Assembly (NCBI GenBank): GCA_949825025.1
Contig: OX463784.1
Location: 1,699,168 to 1,763,167 of the forward strand
Direction: 5' to 3'
Source of the DNA: Siphlonurus alternatus
Taxonomy: Eukaryota; Arthropoda; Insecta; Ephemeroptera; Siphlonuridae
DNA length: 64,000 bases
The position numbers and the translations under genes were made by a program. The notes beneath the pieces are model-generated. The model was not told where the DNA came from. It did no database searches and saw only the letters and a program-made list of their open reading frames with translations. Shown here piece by piece: positions 46,000 to 57,759 of the stretch (positions are counted from its first letter, which is position 1; each line of letters starts with the position of its first letter).

Positions 46000-47092
46000 T
46001 GGACTACATCTGAACTGCAGCAGTTCAGATCAGTTCAAAATTATGCTAGTTCAGATAGTTGTAAACAGTATAAAATTGGCCGGTTTTGAACTGTTTGAGC
46101 TACCAATTTTGAACTGGCCACAGTTGTAAATAGTTCATAGCAGTCCAGACAATACAGCTCAGAACAGTCCAGCCTAGCTCAAACTAGCTCGTTTACGTTG
46201 ATACTCAGGCAGTCCATTATAGCTCAAACTAGTTCATTGCTGCTATACATGCAACAGTCCATTCTAGTTCAGAATAGTCCAGCCTAGCTCAAAAAGTCCA
46301 AAGCACTATAGCAGCTGTACTGCAGTCCAGGGCAGTCCATTCTAGTTCAGATTAGTCCAGCCTAGCTCAAAAAAGTCCAAAGCACTGTAGCAGCTGTACT
46401 GCAGTCCAGGGCAGTCCGTTCTAGTTCAGAATAGTCCAGCCTAGCTCAAAAAAGTCAAAAGCACAATAGCAGCTGTACTGCAGTCCAGGGCAGTTCATTC
46501 TAGTTCAGAATAGTCCAGCCTAGCTCAAAAAAGTCCAAAGCACTGTAGCAGCTGTACTGCAGTCCAGGGCAGTCCATTCTAGTTCAGAATAGTCCAGCCT
46601 AGCTCAAAAATTCCAAAGCACTATAGCAGCTGTACGGCAGTCCAGGGCAGTTCATTCTAGTTCAGATTAGTCCAGCCTAGCTCAAAAAAGTCCAAAGCAC
46701 TGTAGCAGCTGTACTGCAGTCCAGGGCAGTTCATTCTAGTTCAGAATAGTCCAGCCTAGCTCAAAAAAGTCCAAAGCACTGTAGCAGCTGTACTGCAGTC
46801 CAGGGCAGTCCATTCTAGTTCAGAATAGTCCAGCCTAGCTCAAAAATTCCAAAGCACAATAGCAGCTGTACTGCAGTCCAGGGCAGTCCATTCTAGTTCA
46901 GAATAGTCCAGCCTAGCTCAAAAAAGTCCAAAGCACTGTAGCAGCTGTACTGCAGTCCAGGGCAGTCCATTCTAGTTCAGAATAGTCCAGCCTGGCTCAA
47001 AAAAGTCCAAAGCACTGTAGCAGCTGTACTGCAGTCCAGGGCAGTCCATTCTAGTTCAGAATAGTCCAGCCTAGCTAAAAAAATTCCAACTT
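46000..47092. repeat. left subterminal array of D, about 79-bp units
   Basis: A dozen units with CAGTCCAGGGCAGTCCATTC, TAGTTCAGAATAGTCCAGCC and CAAAGCACTGTAGCAGCTG. Earlier units near 46000-46250 are irregular. Confidence 0.9.
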
Positions 47093-47255
47093 GACTGCAA
47101 TATGTTCTATAGTAGAACCATTTTATGATCAGCGCTGTCACTTTGACGAGGCAAGCCGGCAGCTGGTATTCAGCCTGCAGCCGCCGGCTTGCTTCGTCAA
47201 AGTGACATCGCTGATCATAAGATGGTTCTACTATAGAACATATTGCAGTCAAGAT
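47093..47255. repeat. long near-perfect hairpin
   Basis: Arms of about 75 bp: TTGACTGCAATATGTTCTAT and AGTAGAACCATTTTATGATC on the left return inverted on the right, around a short centre near CTGGTATTCAGCCTGCAGC. Few mismatches. It lies exactly at the inner edge of the left D array. Confidence 0.85.
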
Positions 47256-48429
47256 GGACACCTTTACTTTTTATCAATGGACCAAAATGGACCTGTAAAC
47301 ATACTTTAAATTATCTCTGGAAACACAATAATATTTAACACGATTATGTTGGTAACGCCCATAAAAATAACAATATCCGTCGTCAATAGATAATTATATT
47401 AATAAATGCCATGCAAACCTAGTGAATATGCAGTACAATATTTGTACTGTACCAATTGTACAATTATTATTATAGTGCATGAAAGATAGAGCATGATTTA
47501 TAAGTCGAATAGCTTGATCACTCATCACGCATTTGGCAACGCTGTCTATTTTTGTGGCCATGCAGGTGAACTCGGTGAGAAATGTGAGACATCTCACCTG
47601 AGATCTCATAGAGTTGAAATAAGATTATACACATGAGCTCAATATTATATGGACTGACGATCGCTTTTATTTTAAACACTAAACTTGTATCATATAATAT
47701 TATTCATTATAACAGTTATAACTCAAGGCATACAGTACTAAAAACTAAAAAAAAAAAAATAATATCTAATTCTACATACAGTATGCAAACACAATGAATA
47801 TATTTAATTAGTTTGCTAGCTCACAAATAAATTTCTAAAATCTAACATGCTGGCAGCTGATATATATGTGAATGCCTATTAATTATGATAGGTGTAGGTG
47901 GACAACATGGGATATAATCCATTGCAGGATAAATACCGGTACTTATAATATATGCATAAAGTATGCATATACATTATTGCTTAATTAATTCTTATTGGTG
48001 AAAACAGCATAATGAAATAAACAACACGAAATTTTATGCACTGTATGCATAAGTATATGATATGCCCTATATTATATACACAGTACGTATTGTATGCATA
48101 CATAATATATAGATTTTATCACCATCATTCTGTTGATCATTTGCGTATATATACTCATTTATAAGGATCGAGAACGTTGTAAAAATTCTACTGGCAATAA
48201 AAAAAACATAGAGTATATGCATACTGTATGTACTCAAGTAAAAATATGTATGGGTAATGTATGGTAAAAATATAGTTTTTGTATGGTTTGGTATGGGAAA
48301 AGTGTGGTTTTGTATGGTCTTGTATGGTCATGAAAAATTTGATTGAAAAATAGGTATGGTTAAAGTATGGGCAGCAATTTATTTTATTTAATGCACCTTG
48401 TGAACCATACAATGACCATACAATTTACA

Positions 48430-50700
48430 ATTGACCACATTTTACCCATATACTTTTGATGAAGGAAAAAATTTTAAAGTACAAAACGGACTTAGAAAAA
48501 TTTTCTGCTCATAATGCAGTAACTACATGCTGTAGAAGAGGGGGAAAAACGAATCGAAATCAACATTAATTTTTGCATGCTAAATTATTAATTATTATAT
48601 TAATTTTGTATGTCCCTTAATTTGTGACTATTAATTTTTACAATATTTAATTTTGTATAATAATTAGTTATGAACAGACACAATTTTAGATTTTAGTATA
48701 TATTAATCATAAATTATTGCCTCAAGCTGATGTACTCAAATTGCTTGCATATATAATATATTAAGTATTAAATGTTAATAAAAAAACAAAACAAAAAAAA
48801 ACATATCATTATAATATACTGTGTTTGAATTTAAGCGGGGCACTTTAAAATAATCGATACGATCTATCGATCTTTTTTCCAGCTGTGTGTTTAAAAAAAA
48901 TAAAGAAGGTCTGTTAAAAGAAGCTGCTGAAAAGATGGCTTGCCTTGGATCTGTGATCGTTTTATCATTGAATAAATGCACGAAACCACTTTTTTCGACT
49001 TAATTAATGGTAAGTAATTATCTGCATTTATTTTTTAGTCATTTCACGTGCCCTAAAAACACGTTTTAATAGATTTTTAACGATCGCTCTTCGGCAGGTT
49101 GCTTTGGGCGGGAGGATCGCGCTATGCTGCAGCCGTGATGTGACTGCAACTGAAGGAAGCTGCCCATCTTGTTTGCCTGATTTTTGCTGAAATAAAGGTA
49201 ACTTTGAATTATTTGCAGCTATTTTTAATGTGAATAAGAAAAAAATGTTATATTTTTCTAATAACTTAAATTTTATCATGGTTGCAGATCATGGCTATAT
49301 GCATACTGCAGTACCGGCAATGGGAAACTGCCTCCGGTGTCCACGGCCATGAGTTACATGATCGAGACCTTGTAATTTGTGCCATCAGCCATCACTGCAC
49401 AGCTAGCTGCCCTCTCCTTGCTCGAGTGGTGAAGAAATGACTGAACTTACAATTGTAAGTATAATCAATTATTACCGGTACCTAAAAGTTGTAACATTTG
49501 AACGTTTTTGTTGTATGATTCACTATCCATTTACTATAATATAATTGTTTAATACAATACGTATACAGTGCAGTAGGCAAATGCTTGTACTGTGGTGTGC
49601 TTATTTCTAGCTCTGTGTAGACTGTATACATTATGTACTGTAGGTCTGTTTGTAAACTCTACCCTGTCCACACTTGATCGCAACCTCGATCGATCATGTC
49701 CAAGTGCATATTTATTACATATAAGAAAGTATAATATGTACATGAAACCTGTACCGTTCACGGTTTCGCACTTAATTTATTTGTTAACTCCACCCAGTGT
49801 TCTAGTGTACATTGCTCTTTCTGCACTCACCATCAACCTCATGTCCAAGTACATATTATACTATTTTTAAAAGGAAAGGCTGTGCAGAAAACATATATAG
49901 TTCAGAGCTTATGAAAAGGCCTCGAATGCATACCTAATTTCCCTTGAATCAACCCCAAAAAATTACATTCTACAGATAAAGTACGGTAAAAAAGTCACCA
50001 TGATTTCCCCCACCCCTTTCTCCTTGTCGAGAATTTAACCATGCAACATAACGATTAATGTATTTTTTTTCCTCGAAAGAGAAATTTGAATTCAGTTATT
50101 AATTTATAAAAGGTGAGACAAGGATAAGAATATTTCTATAGTTATGTAAATTTCTTATTTACTGTATATTTTTACACTATAACAGTACTGTATTCATACA
50201 CCGTGATATATGCATACAGTACTGTATGCATATATCACTGTATGAATACAGTACTGTATGCATGCACCATTGTATGAATACACTACTGTTCTTTTCGTTT
50301 TGGTTCTGTTAATTTAAATATAATTTGGTTTGCTTATTACACAATGTAGAAATAAAAAAATTGAGGCTCTTCTGCCTTCATAGCTATTTGGCCCTGCATG
50401 ACATCTATAATAATGCCCTCCGCTCGCTTCCCTGTCCACCTGCAGCGATTCTGCAAGCTATGTATGGGAGCTGGCAGCGAGCAGTAGGAGGAGGCATTGG
50501 ATGTCGAAAAGCTCTATTAGCTGTAAAGGCGGTAGCAACCAGCCTTAGTAGGACACATTTTGCCGGCTTCGACAAAATGTGTTTTTTAATTTAAAAATAC
50601 CATTCATCCATTTCAGTACATTATTTAATACTGTGGAGTATTATGTGATCAACCCCAAAGAATTAATTGAATTCAATTCAATGTGCCCCCCCCCCCCCTC
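48430..50700. other. core of element G, left part
   Basis: Exon-like or promoter-like bits occur (AAAGATGGCTTGCC at 48931; a GC-richer patch at 49090-49180), and there are repeated ACTGTATGCATA palindromic words near 50200-50260. A GC-richer open stretch at 50400-50580 is unrecognised. No gene can be assembled. Confidence 0.3.
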
Positions 50701-51127
50701 GAATTTAATTTAAAATATGCGGTCTTCATTTCTATCCGGAAGGAAAATTTTACATTCTTAGGCTGCGGTCGATTAACAGAGGGAGCAGCTGATTTTGAAG
50801 CTTTTAATTTTATAAATTAATAACCTCGAATCTTTTCCGCTTTCAATCAACAACTGATTAACCCCTCATGCCTAAGCTGAATGAGTCTATGCCCAAAAAA
50901 TTAGTTTCAGTGTTTACAAACAGGCCTCTCAATTATGAATTTTCCTTTTATCAAGCTCCCAAAAATTAAATTAAACAGATAAATTATAGGCAGTGCACCT
51001 AACTTTTTCCCTTGCAAAAAATAAAAAATTTGAATTCTCCCACAACCATAATATTTTATGTGCCCACCCAGGGGTCAATCGTTGCCCTTTTCCACTGTGT
51101 AGTTCCCCTGGATTTGAACCCTTATAT

Positions 51128-51255
51128 ACACTTTACGTTAAATGGCAAAAGCTGTAGCGTCCATCCTGGCTGAGATTTCCACGTCTTCCTCAGTCGCAGG
51201 CAAATGCTGGGATGGATTGCAGGGCCGTGGACGCCCCCGTTCCGGAAGAGCCCGC
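51128..51255 (+). mobile_element. SINE core, plus orientation
   Basis: GTAGCGTCCATCCTGGCTGAG, CCTCAGTCGCAGGCAAATG and GGATGGATTGCAGGGCCGTGG match the SINE at 28305-28630 in opposite orientation; the tRNA-like head is missing. Confidence 0.6.
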
Positions 51256-51494
51256 GAAATGCCCATGTTATGGTTTCAGAAGGGTCGGGGTTTCAAAGTA
51301 ATATGTAAGAAAAGAAATTAGTAAATAGGAGTTACCAATAGGGTTTGATAAAAAGTAAAAATAATAATAAAAAAACATCAATGTTTTAGTTTAATAAAGA
51401 AAAAGCCAAAGAAAATATCTATACAGTAAAAACTTGTCGTTATATGAAATCAATAGACACAGGAAATAAGTTTTAACTTATATAAAGTTTCTCA

Positions 51495-51900
51495 GGGGGT
51501 TAAAAGGTAACACGACTCTGCTGATCGACATGGTCCCATTTGATTCATATGTAAATCTAAGAAAGTAAGAAGAAATACAATTTTTTTATTTTACATTTTT
51601 TTTTTTTTTAGAAATAGATTGTAGTTCCTAAAAGCTACGGGCAAAAATTTCAAAGCAAATAATTAATATTCTGAATTTTTAAATTTTTAGCACAGGGTTT
51701 CCCATGGAGAGCCAAATTAAAAAATTGATTAAGAAATTTGAGCTCAAATAATTGTGGATACTTTCGAGCATTCACACATTTTGGTCTTTGGTCATGTATG
51801 TTCGTTCAATATTTATTAGTCTGCTAACTGCCAAGAGCCTAAGATTTACATGTTTATCAAATTGGACTGTGTGGATCAGCTGATCGTGTTACTTTACATT
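51495..51900. mobile_element. decayed MITE of the GGTAGAGATAAC family
   Basis: GGTAACACGACTCTGCTGATC at the left, CCCATGGAGAGCCAAATTAA in the middle and GGATCAGCTGATCGTGTTAC at the right match the palindromic family, with eroded termini. Confidence 0.6.
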
Positions 51901-52149
51901 ACATTTTAAACGTATAAAATATGCATGCGTTGTTATTTAAAATTTATGACCAAGAAAATAATAATTGAGGTGCGATGAATTCAATTAACTCGGGTTACTC
52001 ACTTTATCACTGCATGTGTTTAATCGGCAAAGTAAGGGATTGTCAGTTTGCAGCGTTTGTTGTATATTTAATTTTTTTTTAGCTTTTTAACTGAACCCTA
52101 TAGTATTGGGTACTGGCCACATTTAAGTGACTGAATTGAATTTAACCTC

Positions 52150-52440
52150 CCGGCTCTTCGTAGACCCTACTTTTGTGGGTCCCTTCCAAACCGGGGCGGC
52201 CATGTCCTAAGCAATCCATCCCAGCATTCGCCTGGATGTGACTGAGGAAACCATGGAAACCTTAGTCAGGATGGTCGGCAATTGATGGAGGATGCCATCA
52301 ATCACCTCCCGGATGCACGAGTGGGTGTTCTTTAGCAACCGCTACTTGTGAAAAGTTTGGCGGTGCATGGCTGGGTCGAACTCACGACGATCCGATTACG
52401 AATCAGAGGTGTATACCACTGCGTCAAGTGCCCGGTTCAA
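52150..52440 (-). mobile_element. tRNA-derived SINE, nearly complete
   Basis: On the minus strand it starts ACCGGGCACTTGACGCAGTG with an A-box-like GACGCAGTGGTATA and a B box GAGTTCGACCC at about 52371-52381. The core AAGGTTTCCATGGTTTCC, CACATCCAGGCGAATGC and GGGATGGATTGC follows. Confidence 0.75.
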
Positions 52441-52444
52441 TTTA

Positions 52445-53640
52445 ATTTACTAATAAAAATATTATCTATGACGCTACAGGAATTAGAGTAAAACAAATGT
52501 TGCAAAAAATTTTAATATTAGCGTCGACACTCGATCATTCACTAAAGTTAAAATGAATGACAAGTGCATGTATCATAATCAAGCAATAAAAATTTTTCGG
52601 CTGTAAAATACGAAAATTCGAAGGATCGCGTGTTTTTGCATAATATAATATGAATAATATCGTAATATTTACGCTCTGTTTAAAGTAGAGTGAGCGATTT
52701 AATTTTTTGAATATTTTATTTTCTAAAAATAGTTAAAATCAGGGCGATTGAGACTTAATACACAGAACTGAACAAAAGTCCCCCCCCCTGAAATTACCAC
52801 TATAGTAAAAAAATAAAATAACATTATACGTGACATGGTATGATTATATTCGTGTGATTGAGCGTAATAATTGCGCTCTCTCTTTGACTTCATGAACGTC
52901 TTAACTTCTTAACGATTTATAATGCGGTTTAGTGCTATACAATTAACATAGTAATAATATTTTAAATATTATTTGCCTTATTAAAGTTTTGATATATTTT
53001 TTACGTCTTCTGGAATTTTCACGGCAGACGCGATAGTACGTATCCGATCAATGTAAATCGCGATATTTTCACCACGTTGCGCATTTTTATTTTTTCCGCA
53101 AATTTTTTTCCTTTTTTTTTTTAAATTTTTTTGCTTTTAATTTTTTTTTTCTTTTTCCAAAGGACCAAAATATCATTACATTATTAGGTTATTACCTTAT
53201 ATCGTGTTTTTCATGTGCAATGGTACCACGCAATGTTATTTTGTCGGGAGTGTCGCAACCGCGATCTCATTTAAATATTAGTCAATATTGACTTTTATTA
53301 TAAATCTATATAACAACAGATTCTTCTTGTATTTTTTACAGAATCCATTCCTGGCCAAACGAAAGAAACTCATCAATCCTGATATATGCTGATGTATAAC
53401 TCCGAATATATGTTAGTTTTTAATATTTATTGTACTAATTTATAATATTTACTTACTATTTTGATATTTAAATATTATTATTATATTATGCCCAATATTT
53501 TTAATACTGATATTATGTTAACTATGTCTGATTGGATGTTATAAATTGTACATATTTAATGAAAGAATAAATTTTATAATCAATGACAATAAATAATTAT
53601 GCAGCGCGCGCCTTTTATTAATTAGCTTTATAATTAAGCT
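52445..53640. other. core of element G, right part
   Basis: AT-rich with no supported gene or repeat. A stretch near 53010-53100 is slightly CpG-richer. Confidence 0.3.
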
Positions 53641-53889
53641 GACAAGATTAGAAATTGTATGGGATAAATATGGTCATTTGAATGGTTTTCATCACATACT
53701 TTGACCATACCAGGGTGCTGATAAATATGGTCAAAAATATCGTATTTTCGGTCATTTTTCCCAGATTTTAGACCATATTTTGTATGGGAAATGTATGGGA
53801 AAAAATATGGTTATTGTATGGGATAAACCATACAATAACCATATTTTTTCCCATACATTTCCCATAATTTTTTTTACTTGAGTATATAT

Positions 53890-55130
53890 TATACTGTACT
53901 ACATGCAGCTGAATTTTGCTATTACAATGTCAAAATGAAAAGAAACTGTGTAAAAAATGTGTGATAAAATTGGCACTTACCGGTATCGCAAATATTGATA
54001 GACCAAAATTTAACTTATGCCCATTTTTCTTACATTTCAGCCTTTAGGACTATCCTTTGTATTTTTCCACGTACAGAGGAGGAACAGGGCTGAAGAACGT
54101 CACTTCTAGTTCTAGTAGGTAGCCTAAACCTAGGACAGATATGCCAAACTCCCATGGCAAGAACAGAACAAAATTTTCCGATCAACTTTTGACCCTGATA
54201 TTTAATGTATAGACTCTATGTACGTAAATTCTTACCTTCATAGATGATTATAGGTTAAGAGCACCAAGGAACCACTTAAAAATAAGAATATCTGTGACTA
54301 CTAATGATACCAAACAAGAAATCACCGAAATCACGACAATAATAGAAAACAGCTGAAAAGCCGGTAAAGATTTCAAATGCTGCGGAAGCGGAAGTGCGGA
54401 TCCTGCGCGGAGCGCGCGGTGCATTAATGTAAAAAAATCCAACCAATCAGAGACCTGCGCTAAATCAACAGCGCTAAATCTTCAAATAATGGTTTATTAA
54501 TTAATAAATCTAAAACCTCGATCCTATATATTTGAACAGAGACGTACATATACAATATAATATAAATATAATATATATATATATATATTATATGTATATA
54601 TATTTTATATATCTACGCTATGATTGTACAGTATGTTTGTGTATTATACGGTTAATGGTATGTGGAGCTTAATTATAATGTATAATATTTTATATTTTAT
54701 TGAGGAGAACGGTACCTACGTCAATATATGTGATAACTATATAGTAGTATATAGTGCTCAAAAAATACACGCACGTGCGTTATTTCTTAACATAAAAGTC
54801 TTAATAGGGTACAAAATATTATATTATAAGTATCTTAAGTTTAAGTATTATATAATACTTTTACTCAAAATAATTTATTCAATTAATATTTTAAACTATT
54901 TTAATTAAAAAATTATATGTAATTTTTATCACATAATTAATATATATCCCGTGTACAGTGTACATGTGAGCATATATAACTATGGCAATATAATTAAAAT
55001 TGTGAAATGATTAATTAATTTAGACTGCGGTTATATCCGCTATATATATATATATATATTATATATAATATAAATAAATACGTTATATTATATATAGTGT
55101 GTGTGGACTAGTTTAATTAAGCTAGCAACT
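53890..55130. other. AT-rich spacer within element D
   Basis: No gene. TA-rich tracts occur at 54560-54610 and 55040-55100. A short CpG-rich patch sits at 54380-54425. Confidence 0.4.
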
Positions 55131-55139
55131 CAGAGAAGC

Positions 55140-57400
55140 TAGGGTACATGAGTTAGACTGGGCTGTCTGAGCTGCGGTGGACTGTCCTGGACTGCAGTGG
55201 ACTGTCTGAACTTCTCATCATTGCAGTTAAATAATTTGAACTGGACTGGACTGTCTGAGCTGCATTGGACTGCCGCAGAACTGATTTGATCTAAACTGGA
55301 CTGTCTGAGCTTCAATTAATTCATTTGAACTAGACTGGACTCTCTCAGCTGCATTGGACTTCCGCTGAACTGGTTTTTGAGCTAAACTGGACTGTCTGAG
55401 CTGCGGTGGACTGTCCTGGACTGCAGTGGACTGTCTGAGCTTCAATGGACTAATTTGAACTAGACTGGACTGTCTGAGCTGCGATGGACTGTCCTGGACT
55501 GTCTGAGCTCCATTGGACTGCCGGTGAACTGGTTTGAGCTAAACTGGCCCGTCTGAGCTGCGGTGGCTGTTCTGGACTACAGTGGACTGTCTGAGCTTCA
55601 ATGGACTAATTTGAACTAGACTGGACTGTCTGAGCTGCGATGGACTGTCCTGGACTGTCTAAGCTTCATTGGACTGCCGCTGAACTGGTTTGAGCTAAAC
55701 TGGCCTGTCTGAGCTGCGGTGGACTGTCCTGGACTACAGTGGACTGTCTGAGCTGCAGTGGACTAATTTGAACTAGACTGGACTGTCTGAGCTGCGATGG
55801 ACTGTCCTGGACTGTCTGAGCTTCATTGGACTGCCGCTGAACTGGTTTGAGCTAAACTGCATGGCCTGTCTGAGCTGCGGTGGACTGTCCTGGACTACAG
55901 TGGACTGTCTGAGCTGCAGTGGACTAATTTGAACTAGACTGGACTGTCTGAGCTGCAATGGACTAATTTGAACTAGACTGGACTGTCTGAGCTGCGGTGG
56001 ACTGTCCTGGACTGCAGTGGACTGTCTGAGCTTCAATGGACTAATTTGAACTAGACTGGACTGTCTGAGCTTCATTCCATTGCCGCTGAACTGGTTTGAG
56101 CTAAACTGGCCTGTCTGAGCTGCGGTGGACTGTCCTGGACTACAGTGGACTGTCTGAGCTGCAATGGACTAATTTGAACTAGACTGGCCTGTCTGAGCTG
56201 CGGTGGACTGTCCTGGACTGCAGTGGACTGTCTGAGCTTCAATGGACTAATTTGAACTAGACTGGACTGTCTGAGCTGCGATGGACTGTCCTGGACTGTC
56301 TAAGCTTCATTGGACTGCCGCTGAACTGGTTTGAGCTAAACTGGCCTGTCTGAGCTGCGGTGGACTGTCCTGGACTACAGTTGACTGTCTGAGCTGCAGT
56401 GGACTAATTTGAACTAGACTGGACTGTCTGAGCTGCGATGGACTGTCCTGGACTGTCTGAGCTTCATTGGACTGCCGCTGAATTGGTTTGAGCTAAACTG
56501 GCCTCTCTGAGCTGCGGTGGACTGTCCTGGACTACAGTGGACTATCTGAGCTGCAATGGACTCATTTGAACTAGACTGGACTGTCTGAGCTGCAATGGAC
56601 TAATTTGAACTAGACTGGACTGTCTGAGCCGCGGTGGACTGTCCTGGACTGCGGTGGACTGTCTGAGCTTCAATTAACTAATTTGAACTAGACTGGACTG
56701 TCTGAGCTGCATTGGACTGCCGCTGAACTGGTTTGAGCTAAACTGGCTTGTCTGAGCTGCGGTGGACAGTCCTGGACTACAGTGGCCGTCTGAGCTTAAA
56801 TGGACTAATTTGAACTAAACGGGACTGTCTGAGCTGCAGTGGACTGTCTGAGCTTTTATAAACTAATTTGAACTAGACTGGACTGTCTGAGCTGCATTGG
56901 ACTGCCGCTAAACTGGTTTGAGCTAAACTGGACTGTCTGAGCCGCGGTGGACTGTCCTGGACTGCGGTGGACTGTCTGAGCTTCAATGGACTAATATGAA
57001 CTAGACTGGACGGTCTGAGCTGCATTGGACTGCCGCTGAACTTGTTTGAGCTAAACTGGCTTGTCTGAGCTGCGGTGGACAGTCCTGGACTACAGTGGCC
57101 GTCTGAGCTTAAATGGACTAATTTGAACTAAACTGGACTTTCTGAGCTGCGGTGGACTGTCCTGGACTACAGGACTAGTTTGAGCTAGCTGAAGCTACTT
57201 TGAGCTGCAGAAAGGTTATGAGCTGATATGAACTAATTCAAACTGCATTGAACTGCAGCAATTTTGAGCAGGAAACAGCTCAGAATGGTTAAAAACTGTT
57301 TTGAACTGATTTGAACTTCGCTGTTCAAAACAGTCCAGAATATTAGCTCATTTGAACTGCATGAGCTGATTTGAACTACCTCAATCAGCTCAGACCAGTC
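55140..57400. repeat. right subterminal array of D
   Basis: More than twenty units of GAGCTGCGGTGGACTGTCC, GACTAATTTGAACTAGACTG and CTGAACTGGTTTGAGCTAAA, with units combined in varying order. The words are inverted relative to 46000-47092. Minus-strand frames rich in LRQSS arise from the repeat. Confidence 0.9.
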
Positions 57401-57759
57401 CAGATTTAGACGTGGGTCACTGCTCCTCATCGCGAGCTCAATTAACATTTCATATTACTACGAAATAACTATTTAAGACATAAAAAAACAAATAAAACGT
57501 CCAGTTTCCTTATAAAATTTTATTTTCCTTCAATACAATGTGTATATTTACACGTACGTATTTAAGCACCTAGCAACACGAAAAAAGTACATTACCCAAC
57601 GTTGCTTTTCATTCGGAAGAACACTTTTATTTCATTTATTGCAAATAAATCACGCTTTTCACACACATTATAAACACTCTGCACAAATCTAAATATATTT
57701 AGGATACACCTCCTTTGCTACAGAAGGCTCTATCTCATTTTGTTTCACACGAAAATAAT

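Larger units (their letters stand above)
48233..53882. mobile_element. element G: CTCAAGTAAAAA termini with GTATGG arrays
   Basis: The ends CTCAAGTAAAAATATG and a TTTTTTTTACTTGAG inverse are flanked by TA. Both subterminal regions (48240-48420 and 53650-53870) are made of GTATGGG/TATGGTCA words, and the right one forms a local palindrome around 53815-53860. The core has SINEs, a MITE remnant and promoter-like bits but no long frame. Confidence 0.65.
45986..57416. mobile_element. element D: CCCACGTCTAAATCTGG termini, TC duplication
   Basis: The ends CCCACGTCTAAATCTGG and CCAGATTTAGACGTGGG are inverted repeats, flanked by TC on both sides, inserted a few bases from the right end of hAT element E. 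Subterminal arrays are built from GTCCAG/CTGGAC and AGCTCA/TGAGCT words, inverted between the two ends. It contains a hairpin, element G and several SINEs; no transposase frame is seen. Confidence 0.75.
45489..57422. mobile_element. hAT-like element E with TTCGCGAA arrays, interrupted by D
   Basis: It starts CAGAGATGCAA and ends TTGCATC plus ACTG once D is taken out, giving a hAT-type terminus. It is flanked by a perfect 8-bp duplication CTCCTCAT (45481-45488, 57423-57430); the other arm of F shows the empty site ACCTCCTCATCGCGAG. The body (45489-45985) has clusters of TTCGCGAA/TTCGCGCGAA at both ends and an AT-rich middle. Its own length is only about 500 bp. Confidence 0.8.

Noticed and set aside
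55227..56075. Minus-strand frames with LRQSSLVQISP repeats
   Set aside because: By-product of the right array of element D.
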